Source: Plakobranchus ocellatus
Taxonomy: Eukaryota; Mollusca; Gastropoda; Plakobranchidae
DNA: 33,373 bases
NCBI GenBank assembly: GCA_019648995.1
Contig: BLXT01004787.1
Location: forward strand, 282,098 to 315,470
Direction: 5' to 3'
The notes beneath the pieces were generated by a model. That model did not search any database and was not told the DNA's origin. It worked only from the letters and a program-made list of their open reading frames with translations. Each line of letters begins with the position of its first letter. The stretch's first letter is position 1. This document shows positions 12,767 through 25,800 of the stretch, piece after piece. Made by a program: the position numbers and the translations under genes.

Positions 12767-13497
12767 TTATTTATTTAACTATCAATAAAAGTGAAGCTGA
12801 GCAATGGTTGAGGGTTTATCATACAATAAAATATTTTTGAAACCTTTAAAAGCCCTCTATGTTTCTTAGAAGTGCGAATCAACAAATATTGATCATTCAG
12901 TTGTGAAAGTTAAATGTAATACAGCATACACATAAAAAATGACACCAGAATTGAAAATTGCTTAGCTGTTATCAGCATAAAAAAAATATTCCTTAACTGT
13001 GATTTGACACTCTCTATTTTACACACGAGTTCTCATGCATTTTCTTCTGTCGTGCAATCTTTACAAGATTTTCTATGCTCTATTGAAATCAAATCCACCC
13101 AAATATGCCCCAGACCTTATTTTGTTCTGCTGTGGATGGTTTTTGGAATAAAAATAAATATTGAGAGAAACTTCATAAATCTTCCCCCTTTGCCTCCCTC
13201 TATTTACAATTTATGTTGATTGATCTCTGAAATGAATTGACTGATTCATTAGTTCATCTTTTTCATAGAACAAAAATTCTTTAAAACTGGAGAATTAAAG
13301 AACAGAGTACATGTAGTTACAAAGCGATACAAAATCAGACAGAATTCATTTCAGTTTCAATATTCAGGTCCTTTTTATGTTTCACAAACCTACAAATTCA
13401 AAATTTTTTCTTGGAACTAACATTATTAGAGACACCCAAAGGACAGAAAAAAAAAGCAATGAAACTTTTAGGATATGTTAGTGTTTCAATACACCAT
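12767..13497. other. 3' flank of the fucosidase gene
   Basis: AT-rich DNA downstream of the stop codon on the minus strand. It must hold the 3' UTR and polyadenylation site, but I cannot place them. TACATGTA occurs at 13308-13315. Confidence 0.4.
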
Positions 13498-13834
13498 TCA
13501 AAAACCTCTCTCCTTTCGCATAGCAATCGACTTATGATGCTGGCTAAACTTCATTGGATTTATTTTTATCTTCTGATTTTGGAGGTCTTCCAGCTTAAGA
13601 ACCCAAGCCCATTTACATGGCATCTTGTTAATGGGCAAAGATGGCACAGCAATTTTAATACCCTTCCCTTGTTCAGCTGCACTCCAGGACAAAGGTTGTG
13701 ACACGCCTAACAAGGTGACTCTGGTGGCAGTAGAGGGTACAGGGTCAGCTAGGATTAAAATTTCTGTTTTGGGCCAAGTTAGAAGAAGTGCATACACAGT
13801 TGTTTGTCCTGAGGAGCCATTTTTGGCCGTGTAC
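13498..13834 (-). CDS. FUCA1: Fucosidase last exon, C-terminal beta domain and stop
   Basis: Terminal exon after acceptor CTACAG. It encodes [20 protein letters not shown], a segment with ATRVTLLGV and LSW, and [10 protein letters not shown], matching the family's C-terminal beta-sandwich. About 25 basic residues follow the usual family end before TGA (rc of 13498-13500), so the C-terminus is slightly extended. I could not fix a polyadenylation signal with confidence. Confidence 0.92.
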
Positions 13835-16800
13835 CTGTAGAGACCATTTTATGTTAATCATAAACATGTATGATAAAATTTTCATGCCATTTTGAGTCAA
13901 ATTTATTCGATGTAATTACTAATTGCAAAGAAAAAGCAAAGTGAACCCAAAAGTTTGATTAATTCTTCCAGATTCCCCAGATTCTTCCAGAAGAGGTACC
14001 AGATTCATACACACAATAAGTAACATCACTTTATGGCAGAGTACAACTGAAAAGTATCAATACAAACAATACATTTTGAAACCCTCTAAATCTGTTTCTC
14101 TGTAACTTTGGGAGAATTTAGAAATGGTGACACTGGGTACTATACCTGATATATCAAACCATTTGTACTACAATATATAATGCTATGCAAAAGGCTCACC
14201 ACACATCCTTTGTATGAGAGTCATTTTGATGAGACCAGACTTGAGTCTTGTAAATGGCTTCTCCATTGACACTCAGCCAATCACCAAGCTGACTTAGACG
14301 CTCTTCAAAGATAGGAGCAATCTCTCCATAAGACGTAGGGCCTATGTTGATCAGCAAATTACCACCCAAACTGAAATGAAGGCATACACTTCTTAATTGC
14401 ATTGACTGGTAAATCACCAATGTTTATGAGGATAGCAGGTGTAATATAATTGTAGAGGAATACCAATTTGAGCATTTTCTCCCAAAAATAACTATATATT
14501 CAAATTTTTGTTCAAAATAAGCCAAAAGGGTCAGATATTATAAATAACACCTGAAAAAATTAGACATAGGTATTTGAAGAATTTAGCTTCTTTATGATCC
14601 TTTACAAGGAATAGGCCTTTCATGGTATAGGCATAACTTAAAAAAAAAAAAATCTTCACCACACAAAGAATATAAGAATTTTAAATTTTTAAATCAAATA
14701 CAGAGATAAATGCAGGCACAACACTCTAGAAAACAAATATATTCATTCTAGATAAAAATAGAAAGGCAACCACCAACTTGAGCTAATTGTTGATGTGTAA
14801 GTTGCAACGTGTAACTCATTCAAAGCGATTTCACAACATACTCAGCATCAGTAAATAAAGAGAAAATAAATATGTTTTTCTCAACACCTTCCAGGAGAAG
14901 CAGTCTACAGCATTAAGCTATGTGAGGGCCATAAGACACATTAACAGGTTTGTCTTAGACATTTGTGGCAGTATAAGTGCTGTTAAGCCTTAGGCTAAGT
15001 TATAGGACACCAAAAAATCTTTTTTTTTTTTGAGGTTGTTTTGTTTCAACCACAAAATGGCAAAATTTCGAATTTTGTGATTAAAAATACAAATTTCCAG
15101 AATGCAGGTAGTTTTCAGATTTAATTCCAGAATAAATCAAGGATGTTCAATATCTTCATGACTGCTTTTTAGGCAAAAATGTCGTATTCTTTTGGAGATA
15201 TTAAACAATTTACTTAATTTTGGGCCAATTATCTCTAAAGTAAAAAAAAGTCTTGAACAGAATCTGATCATCATTAATATGATAATATAGATAAAGTATT
15301 GTAACTCTTGCCACAAAATTTTTGTAAATCTTATTAAATAAAAACCTACAAATTATTTCCAGGAAATAGAAAGATATTAGAATATACCTGACAGTGGTAA
15401 TGAGCTCTTTCAGTAATTCCTCTACAGTGTAGTAATCTGATAGACGTGCATTTGCACGATATCCCCATGAGTATTTATCAATTGTCATACAATTCTCCCA
15501 CTTATGTGGCATTAGTTTACCTGTGAGGACAAAAAGATATACAACAATGATGATAAAAGTAGAGGCTGGTAAAAGGAAAGCTAAGAACAATATGAGCCCC
15601 GTTTAAATTAGGTATCACAGACTAAATTTTCTTTTGTCTCAAATGTGCTTTTTTCTCATCTCAAAGCAAAAAGATGAGTAAACCATGAAATTTGCTTTTT
15701 GAATTTTGAAAATCAGTTGAGAAACAAAAAGTTATAAATTTTTCATTTTTGTGTGAACTTAGATTTCAACGTGCTAGCATTAATCAACCTTCAGAGCCAT
15801 ATTGCTAGGGCAATAATTTAGCTATCTTTCATAGTATCGCCACCACAATACTTTGATTCCTTTCAAAAACTCATACAGATTTGAAAGTAAAAGTATCAAA
15901 TTACAGATTTAATTCTTTTTACTTTTGCGACTGCTCAAACATCGAAAAAAAAGCAAATTATGAAGAACGTTTTTCTGCATTCTGGGCCAAAATGTCAATT
16001 TTGCACCCATATAATTCCAAAACCAATCCGGGCCAAGTCAGATTTTCATTGCTCCTCTGTGCCCACCAGCAATAAATGGGAAGACCTGGCGAAAGTAAAG
16101 GCTGCGAGGAAAGCAATGGCAAATTACCTCAAATGCTGTATGCCAAGAACAATCAGGGCTGGTTCCCCGATGCTTGGACTAAGCGTGGGACCTACTTTAC
16201 TTTTTTTAATTCCAAAACGTGTGAACTGACAGATATAAAAATGTTCTATCTCCAAGTAAATGTGCTAGACTATTAGCTTAATTTTTTTCCAGGTATTTTC
16301 AAGACATATTGCATCATCTATCAAGCCATAGAGATGTCAAGAAAACCTTTTTTGCCCTCCAGAAGGAATTTCACCAAAAAACATTAAAAAAAAAAACAAA
16401 ACAAACTATAAAAATGTATAAAAATTGCCCTATAGCCATGAAAATTTGCGTCTAGATTTTTTGAAGGTGAGAAAACCATTCTTGGGCTTAGTTTTCAAAT
16501 GTTATATTTGGTTTAACTTTAATAGTTTTATCAAGAATTTTAAATATATTTGAGGGAAAGGTTATCCACACAATAAGCCAAGACTACAATGTAGATCTAA
16601 AGATCTACAAGAGATACAATGTGAACAACAGAAGAATAAAGAATATAAGAGATGAAGACGTTCACACACTTAGACATAGCAACAGACAAGACAAGATAGA
16701 AGACGAGAGAAAATGACATGTCCGAGTAGGATTCGAACCCTCGTTGGCACCCACCGCCTTGCCAGACAGAGGAACCAAGCGAACAAGCACTGAACTACAT

Positions 16801-19800
16801 GTATCTCAATCTGTTTCTAGGTCTATATATTATCTTATATTCAAGAATTTTAAACACTTATACAAATAAAGGGAGCGGTGCAATAAAAATGTACAATACA
16901 AGCCTACTAGTACTATGTAAAAAATAACAATTTTGTTATTCATAATACACTAATGAATAAGGAGTAAACAGTCTTGCTTAATTCATACTGCAAAAAGTAT
17001 AATTCCATCACAAAGTGTTCTTTCAGCTAGGCACCTGTAGATATGAAAAATTGCACTCACAACAACACAAAAATGATGCATATCAAAGTCATATTCAACA
17101 ATTAATCACTGCATCACAGTCATCAATATCCTCATCAGCAACATCTAATTTTATTTGGTCTTGTAAGATCTGGTAGTGGTACAGCTCTGTGATTGTGCCT
17201 GCGACTTTAACTACTTTAAGAATCTTTTTACCATAAAAAAGCTTTACATGTATTTGTTTTTTTAGAAACTCAGCCTTTCCATTTTTCAAGCTTTTGAATT
17301 TAGCATCCAAACTTTCTGTGTGTTATTTTTTTAAATCCATCATATAGAATTACATCAAGAAGGGCATATCTTATTTCAATTGCTTTCATGTCTTTTTCAG
17401 ATCTTTTGCTTTCATTTTCTTAATTACTTGCTTTTCCTGGTCCCTACTTTTTTCTAAGAGGTTTTAAGAATTTTTTTCTGTCAGCTTCTAAAAGTCCAAC
17501 CTGAGCCTTACTGTATAATCTCTTGAACCAAGCTATAGTATCATTATGTTAAAACATATATGTATATATTTACAGTAGATCTCAAATGCAAAGAAGCTCT
17601 TCTTCTCTCATTCATGTCGTAATTCAAATCACCTAACAATCATTCTCTGGTAAAGTTAGTTAATGAACACGTGTCAAGAATTTCTTTTACATCTAAAGGT
17701 AACTTACAAGCAAACACATCATCCGCTACCTAAAGTCATACAACTGCTGCTCCAAAATTACAAGACTTTCTTTTAAGATTTCTTTAAAAACTGCCTCTTC
17801 TTCAGACTTCTTAGGTTTTATGAATGAACAGTAAAAGTATCCATTATAGCAAAATTTGGAAATATGGTAGCCATTTCTTTTTCTTAAAAATGTCCATGTT
17901 AAAAAAGTTAACAAACCTATTGTGCAAAGCTTTAACGAACGCGGGAAGGAGCCATAAGTCAATTCGAAATTTATGATTCCAATAAGGACTACTCACTGTC
18001 ATGTTAAAGAGAGAGAGAGCAGCATCAAGAGAAATTAACTTGGCATCCTTCAAATCAGCATAAGGAACTAAGCAATATGATCTTGATGATACAAAAGAGC
18101 AAAAGAATTCTCAAATACATTATTAAATCTATTTGATTGATAACTTGAAAATTTTGACCTCTCCTCCAGTAACTCACAAAAATTGACCCATTCTGTTCTA
18201 GTTCCACTTCTCTCATCTTACATGGATCTAATACTTCTGAAGCTAATCTTATTACACATTAGCCAGGATTCTCTTTACTTGATGAAAATTGATGAAATTT
18301 TGGTTCACTGTCTTTTCCAAAGACAACCCCTCTTCCTCAACTGTTTAGTAATAGAGTTCAATGCTTTCTCTGCCGCAACAGAAAGGCCTAGGTAGAAATG
18401 GGCATGGCAATAAAGAAAATGGATACTTATATGTTGGTTGTTCAAAACTTTTAGTCACCATTCATGAATTTGTTTATTAAAAAGCTTCATTTTTGAAGCC
18501 CTATGAGACTTTTAAACATATTATGTTCACTTTTTCTTTCACTAGATTTTCTTTATCATTTCTAGATAGAAATGACAAAATATTTGCTCTGGTTATGAAC
18601 ATCTAGAATTTGTTAAAAAATATTTATTGCCTGCTCTACATGCATCATATGAGACAATGGGGGAGAAGCTCCTACTAATAGATTTACCATTGTTTAAAAC
18701 AATATGACTTTCCATAAAGTGACTTTTTTTTGCCTAGACGTCTCATCAAATGCAAAGGTAAAATGTTTGGAACTTTTAATTTCATCAACAATTTGATGTT
18801 TAGCAATATGATTTGCTTCATTCATAATGGATAATACACAGCTGGTGGTAGTGGGTAAATCAGAATAGTTTATACAATTTGCACAACTAGAACATTCGCT
18901 AGCGGCAACATCTGCTTCTCTCTGCAAAGCCGTATAAGTTGGGTGTACAAAATCTTTAAATTTATGATACTTAGAGTCACGTAATTCAATATCAGGAGTA
19001 GCATCATCTAAACTATAGACTTCATTCAATATAAAGCAAAGCATCAGATTCTTCTTTCAATTTTTAAAAATTAATTTTATCTTTAGATAACCTTTTTTGC
19101 AGCAAAACTTTGGCTCCTTGCTTCAACTTTTAATTTATTGTTTAAATCATTGATTTTATTACGTAAATCTCTCTTGCATTCTTTTAAAACTACATTTTCT
19201 TTTTTTAACAAACATTTTTCCTTATAAATCCAGCTCCTTTTCATAGCCTTCTTGTCTTGACAAAGCCTCTTAAATTCCTCCATTAATAATTTATTTTCAT
19301 CTCTTAAACTTCTAATTGATTGATTGATTATTGGTATACCCAGTAAACCATTAAGCGGTGATCTCAGGGTTTCTGTTCATTCATGCTCTCTCATAGGCTT
19401 CCATCAGATGTTCAAGCAAATTAAAACAAAGATAAAAATCCAACAGAGTACGTGGAGAAAAACTTCAAAGAAATCTGTACAAAGCCTCGGATATTTTTAT
19501 AGACACCGAGTTCCTTTAAGTAACCCACTGTGTGAGAGGGATTGACCTCTCGGAAGAGTCTGTACATGTCAGTTACACTGAAGTATCTCCTCCTGGTGAC
19601 TTGAAAGTCTGGGCTTTCAATTAAAATATGCCAGACAGTGTAAAGGCTGTCACAGGCATAGCAAAACGGCTGCTCCTCATTTTTTAAAAGGTAGCTCTGG
19701 GTGAGCCATGTGTGGCCCACCCAAAGCCTACACATTACCATCTCCCGTTTTCTATGTGCTCCTTCACCTGTTTTGCTTAGGTCTTCTCCCAAGCCAGAGA

Positions 19801-22800
19801 GTTTCGAAACTGGTGTATTGGAAAGCAGGTATAGAGAGCAAACGGTTAGTCTTTTCCAGGCTTATTGTGACAGCTGCAGCATGCAGGCCAGTTTTCAGAC
19901 CAATTTCCGAAAAATTCCGTTTATTTATGAGGGGGGCCACCTCCTCCCTCTCCCTCCCCCTTGGGGAATCCACCTCGCAGAAGAAGCAGGGTGTACCCCC
20001 GGGGCGGCAACTGCCCCTCCCCAAGCCTGCATTCCTGCTGGGCCACAACAGCCGACTGTGATCGATTCAGCAGAAGCTTCAGTTCTTCGAAATTGCTCCT
20101 AAAACCGCGAATGTTCCATTGGACCACGGTATCCATCACCACAGACTATTGATACCTGGCAGGCCACCCTTTAGCTGGCCTGCCAAGCCTTTAATCTTTT
20201 TGGGTTGCTTCACCCTCTTCGACACATGGACTTCGGAGGTGAAGGGGTAAAGAGGCAAGGAGGAAGGTGGAGGACCTTGGGGTTTCTCCGCCGGGGAGAA
20301 AAGGATTTGGGTTTGGAGAGGGAGGGAGGGCACTCCACAGGGGAGGCGGAGGCCCTCGGGAAGCTGGGGGTGAAGGAACCCCCGCAGATTGAGGATATAG
20401 TCTTTTCAGCTTCCATGGCCAGAGACGCAAAACAATTGAATGTTTCCCTAGGGGCCTCCTGTCTTTTCAACCTTTCAGCCCTGCGCTTGGCTGATGTCTC
20501 AGTTTTCTGCTGCTCTCTGGGGACTGTGAGCCGGAGAATCTTTCTGGGTTTCCCCTTGGGTCAAGCAGAAGGGGCACTTCTGCCGCCATCCTTGGGGAGC
20601 GCTGCTGGCTTCGTTCAAAGTTGAGTCTTGAGGGCACTGGCAGATGTTCGGTTTGAAATCGTTTTATGGATTTCAACCACAACTGTCTTATGCGCTTGCT
20701 GAAATGTACTGCCATTCTCAGCTTTGTAACGAAAAATGGCTTGTTCTTCCAGGAACTTCCGGCAGGTCTTGCTGCTGTGTGCATGGTCTCCTCGGCAGTT
20801 TACGCAATGGGGATCAGCCAAACAGTCACGTTCGACATGACCACCCTTGCCACATCTAACATATACAGAAGCAGTTTCTTACACCTGTCCTTGCTGTGGC
20901 CATAGTGTTGGCACTTATAGCAGCGCATCAGGAGCAGAACGTACGGTCTGACGTCAAGAGTCAGGTACTGCCATTCTCAGCTTTGTAACGAAAAATGGCT
21001 TGTTCTTCCAGGAACTTCCGGCAGGTCTTGCTGCTGTGTGCATGGTCTCCTCGGCAGTTTACGCAATGGGGATCAGCCAAACAGTCACGTTCGACATGAC
21101 CACCCTTGCCACATCTAACACATACAGTAGCAGTTTCTTACACCTGTCCTTGCTGTGGCCATAGTGTTGGCACTTATAGCAGCGCATCAGGAGCAGAACG
21201 TACGGTCTGACGTCAAGAGTCAGGTACTCAGCACATATTCTACTTGGCGGGCTGTCAAAGGTCAGGAGATGGTGTTGGTCTGAATTTTGTCCTCACCCCG
21301 GTGCACCTTAATGCGCCGGGCGTGGGTGACACCACTCAGCTCATCCACTGAGCAAAACCGTAGATCACGACTACGAATGACTCCCTTGGAACTGTTCAGG
21401 CTCTTGTGAGGACTGACAGTCACAGGGATGTCTAGGAATGTCGCAATTGATCCCAGCTTCTTTGCCTGGTCGTTTGACTTAAGCTCAACCATGAGGTCAC
21501 CATTACCAAGTTTGGCGACCTCGATGGACTCGTTGCCCAGAATCGACTTCAACTCCCTATGGATCTTAAAATGCGGCCTATCAGCCACCTTCACAGATCC
21601 TCTCGAGCTGATCACCATAAATTTTTTAAATGGTAACTAGCCCGCAAAGGGAGATACGCTCTCAAAGTAGGAAGGTCCTGCGCTTTCCTCTTGCTGGCTA
21701 CAGAGACTGCCCCACGAGCTGTCTCTGTGCAAGGCTTCTTCGCCTTGTTGGGACATGGGGAGGGGTGAGGGGATGATTTTTGTGAGTCATGAGGAGTTTT
21801 TTTTTTTNNNNNNNNNNNNNNNNNNNNATTCAGCTCCAGGACTCTCCGCCCGCCATGGATCTCAAGCGCTGTGCCAGGGCTACCCTGGAGCTATACTCCC
21901 AGCAGAGGGTGTGGGACCTCTACTGGGATTGACCCAAACCCTTTTCAAAGAAAAATGACCAGCCGATTGGGCAGCGTTAAGCCACGCTGCCCTCCCGTCT
22001 CAGGAGAAGGAAGCGGCCAAGGAGGTATGTTGATGAGTGACCGCCACTATTGCCGGGCCGTCATTACCTCAACCTCCCGGATCACCCCCTCCCCCCCATA
22101 CGGGTCTCACCTCACGGCAAACAAGGCGCCCACACTGTGGGAGTTGGCCTCTCAATTATTTCTAGCACCGGAGAGCTACGGTGGATAGAAGTAGGAGATA
22201 GTAAGAGGAAAAGTAGAAGGACGATAGCGCAGGAAACGAAGTGGGGACAGAAGATAAAGCTAGGTGGAGAGAAAGTGATGTCGCCCATGTATCGGAGAGA
22301 GGCAGTTCATGGGCGATAAGCTGTTATAGTCACCTCTTACGACTTGCACAGCATGGTGGGTCAATTCAATCGCTGACTCCACATGGGAAGAAAAACAAGT
22401 AGAGGACAGCAGAATGAAAACTAGAGGGATGATAGCGCAGGAAAGGAAATGGGGATTGAAGATAATGCAAGGTGGAGAAAAACTGATGTCGCCTATGTAT
22501 TGAGCAGTTCATAGGCGTCAACCTGCCTTGGTTGCCTCTTATAATCCACGGCAAAAAAGTGGAGCACATTCTTTCCCCAGACCCGACACATGGTTAACAA
22601 TAATAGTACATGTATAATAATAATACAGTGCATACCTAATATATCAACATTGAAGGTTCCAGACAAGCTATGTCGATATAAGAGAAGGTCGATATAAAAG
22701 AAATCTTTTTGAAAGAAGTTTTGTTTGTTGACTAAGGTGAATTTTATTAGGTTGGTATGGTTTTTGTATATTGCTAACGAACAATAAGGTGATATCAGGC

Positions 22801-25800
22801 TTTTAGGCTCTCAGTCAGGCCAGGGCGCCGGTAGCGGAGCTCGACCCCTTGATAGAAGGGTCCCTGCAGATCTCAGGGCGGACTTGCTAACCACTGTGCC
22901 ACCGACTCCCCACCCCATGGAAAGCAGCTACATACTGCACAAGTCACCAAGTTTTTGCAGCTATTTCTCTTGAGTTAAAAATCGATAAACTGGGCCCATC
23001 TTCTTTTTCATTCAGCCTTTAAAAGTGATTGCTCAGCCCTTAAAAGGACAGGTCGGGTTAAATTAAATTTTCTTTAACCCTCCCTGTCAGCCTATCCCAT
23101 TCACTTTCTACACCCTTTTTACTAGTAACAGTCAAATGGAACGATCTTTTTCACTGCATAAAGCTGGTGGATGCTTGCTTTGTGTAGCTTAAACACACAC
23201 ACACACGAGCGCAATCTTTTTTTCCGCTTCCCCCCTCTCGTGAGGGAACCTAAGGCCTGGTACATTTATAAGCCTACTGCCTAGGCTTAGCCTACACCAC
23301 TGCATCATTTTCAGTTTCAGTCCACCATGATACCCTAGGCCTAGCTCATAAGTCTACAGCATTGCATCACTTTCAGTTTTAATTTCTGGATGTATAGCCT
23401 ACACAGTGACTGATTGTGTTAGTTTCAGTTCCATGCCTGAGCCCTGTCAGTACAGTCACTCCCCTGCACACACTAGCTTGGGTATAGGCCTTGTTGTCTA
23501 CAGGTCTGTGGTCTGTACAGTGGGTGGCAAACAAAGGGATAGGCGGGTCTTTTGCTCTGGCTAAAGATCTAGGGCTAGATTTTGGCCGGCGGCATCTTTG
23601 TGAGGGGGATCAAATCCACTGGAAGCCGTTTTCCTACACTGGTTACTAAAATGTCTTTATAAGAGAAATAAGTAGGAGTAGGCGTCAATATATATAGCAG
23701 AACGTGTTTACTAATAATTAAGAGAAAAAAAAATTTACTTGAAAGAGCATGTCGATAGAAGGGAAAAGTCAAAAGCAGCAATGTCGATATATGTGGTGCG
23801 TACTGTAACAGATCTTTGAGTAAAAAGATATAATTTCAATTATCATGCAACTTGTAGGCCTAATAACATTAAACCTTTCTTGTTTTAAATAACATCTAGA
23901 TTGGATTCTAGATCTAGATCTAGAGTATAGTCTAATTATTTTATTTTAGTAAATCAAATTTTGATGCAAGTGTTGTCATTTCATGTCTTAGAAAACAACA
24001 AACTGGAGAATATTACCACAGCAGAGCGCCGGGGTTGACCTATTTAAAATTTCTTATTTAAGTAGCCTCGGCCCTTTGTGCCTGTCTGAACTGCGAGCTT
24101 TGGGCATTGAAAATGATGGGATATGACCACAAAATTATCAAGATTTTTCTTTCATATGATACCAATATTGCTGGTCTTATGTCTTTTAATTTAAATGAAT
24201 GGGCTATTAAACACAGCAATGCGTAGCTTGCATTAATCAAGCAATGCGGTGAGTCTACACCAAGACTAGATCTATAACTTTAATCGGCAAGATTACACCT
24301 TTTCAGTAAATTAAAAATAGATAACTTACCAATAATTTCAAGAATATCCATTTCCATCTTGAAATCACTTTCACTGGAAAAGGAACAGGTGAAACACGAG
24401 AATCGCGAAGAAACAGAAAATAATTTGCGGTTATGGCGATCAGTAAAAACAACCAGAGTGAATCAGTGCAGCCAAGCAATATGGACAGCAATCCTTGGTT
24501 ATTCTCACAATCTCAGACATGCCTACCCTTGAAAAATTTTTTGAGGAACATCAAGGGCAAAAATACTGAACAAACGTGAATATCACAGGAGCAAATGTGC
24601 TTAAAATTTAGCCTCCTTGCATACATTCCAATGTTTACTTTAATGTTGAGCAAATCGGCCCTAGATTAACGACATTATGAAAAGAATATTTGTCATTAAA
24701 ACTTTCATTCTACACGTACTGAAAAGGCTTGTTTAACTTTGGGTACTTATTTCAATGTTATCATTGGAATTCAATTGTGTTAACTTTTCTCAAATAGAAA
24801 ATTCCATGCAACATTCTATCCCTAAAATGGGAAATGCCTTGATGCATCTTTTCGAATACAATGCTGTCCTCTTTTGCGGATTGGAGCTTCTGTGTAGAGC
24901 ATTAAGAGACATGAACTTATCGAAGAAACGCAGGACTGATTGCATTATATTAAGTTCTAAATCTATGGATAATTAATTTTACTATCATAGGACTGGCAAC
25001 GGCAAGAGCCTAGCATCAATCAGACAGGGTTCATTTCTGAAAGTATGACCAATTTTCGGATTTCGGAAATTCCGGATTTTGCGATAAAAATGCAGATTTC
25101 AGGAACACAGGTTATTTTCAGGTAAAATTCCGGAACAGTAGGCATGTCAGCAATGTACACTGTTTAAAAATAGATGAAGCTTGGTGGCATTTAAACCAGT
25201 CTTTGTGACTTTTTCATATGACCTTCAAAAGTCAAGGTTTATGGGGATCCTTCTTTAATTCTAACTATTAGCAGCAAAGGGTGGACATTTTCCTTTCTAA
25301 ATATATAACTTGTTGTTTATGGGATATAACTTCTTGTTTATGGGTCAAGGGGTCAACATACCAACAATAAAGAGCATCATGTGAAAGCTTTTTCAAAGCA
25401 TATTACACTGGTCTTTATTTCAACATGATCGGTGAACATACCACCAAGCGCCACCTGTTTTAGCAAACCAACCTTTATTTTCGATGGCTAGAAAAATGCA
25501 AAAAATCTTACATTGACCAAATCTGAACAAAAGCCATCCATTCATTTTCAATGCCACAGCCACAAAAAAAATGTTGATTATGAGAGTTAAAATGACAAAT
25601 AATTACAGGTCAATTTTTCTAAGTGATAGATATTAAGCATGTTTAATCAGGGAGTAAAAACCATAGATTTTAGGCTAAATTTTCATTTTTCAACCTCTGC
25701 GAGGTAGCAGTCTGTGATACCTATTTAAATGCAGAATCTGAAAAAGCTTGAAGTCATCAGAACATTTTACTATTTATAAGACATTCACCTCATTTAAAGA

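Larger units (their letters stand above)
19313..22594 (-). mobile_element. Jockey-like non-LTR retrotransposon, internally deleted
   Basis: GC-rich against its AT-rich surroundings. In element order: about 208-bp tandem units (22593-22178), a 5' region with a 20-N gap, ORF1 remnant (21756-20160), ORF2 remnant (20151-19421), and a 3' UTR ending GGGTATACC followed by (AATC)n at 19330-19313. RT and RNase H are deleted. No clear target-site duplication was found. Clade call is from the ORF1 zinc-knuckle protein, the endonuclease start ([16 protein letters not shown]) and the C-terminal CRLWVGHT..H motif. Confidence 0.88.
22626..23805. mobile_element. Tigger/pogo-like non-autonomous DNA transposon, TA target site
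   Basis: Terminal inverted repeats at 22626-22652 and 23805-23779 match at 21 of 27 positions, both starting CAGT and sharing ATATATC and ACATTG, flanked by TA (22624-22625, 23806-23807). The start CAGTGCATACC resembles Tigger termini, and the TA duplication fits the Tc1/mariner-pogo group. GTCGATATAA-type motifs recur just inside both ends. No transposase is detectable. It is 1,180 bp, including a nested SINE (22787-22912). Confidence 0.82.

Noticed and set aside
13411-13840. Plus-strand open frames of 71-96 codons
   Set aside because: They are antisense to the last fucosidase exon, whose identity is clear.
16718-16805. Possible tRNA gene with a consensus B box
   Set aside because: No convincing cloverleaf or acceptor stem; an SINE head or tRNA pseudogene fits better.
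20160-20640. Several long overlapping frames on both strands suggesting a gene
   Set aside because: High GC content of the LINE ORF1 tail lowers stop frequency in all frames; only the minus-strand frames continue ORF1.
21855-21932. Short plus-strand frame [18 protein letters not shown]...
   Set aside because: Lies antisense in the LINE 5' region beside a gap; no independent support.
24303-24491. Minus-strand frame with hydrophobic segments ending near a good donor (TTG|GTAAGT)
   Set aside because: No ATG at the start, no similarity, and it lies within the large fucosidase intron; a separate nested gene is not supported.
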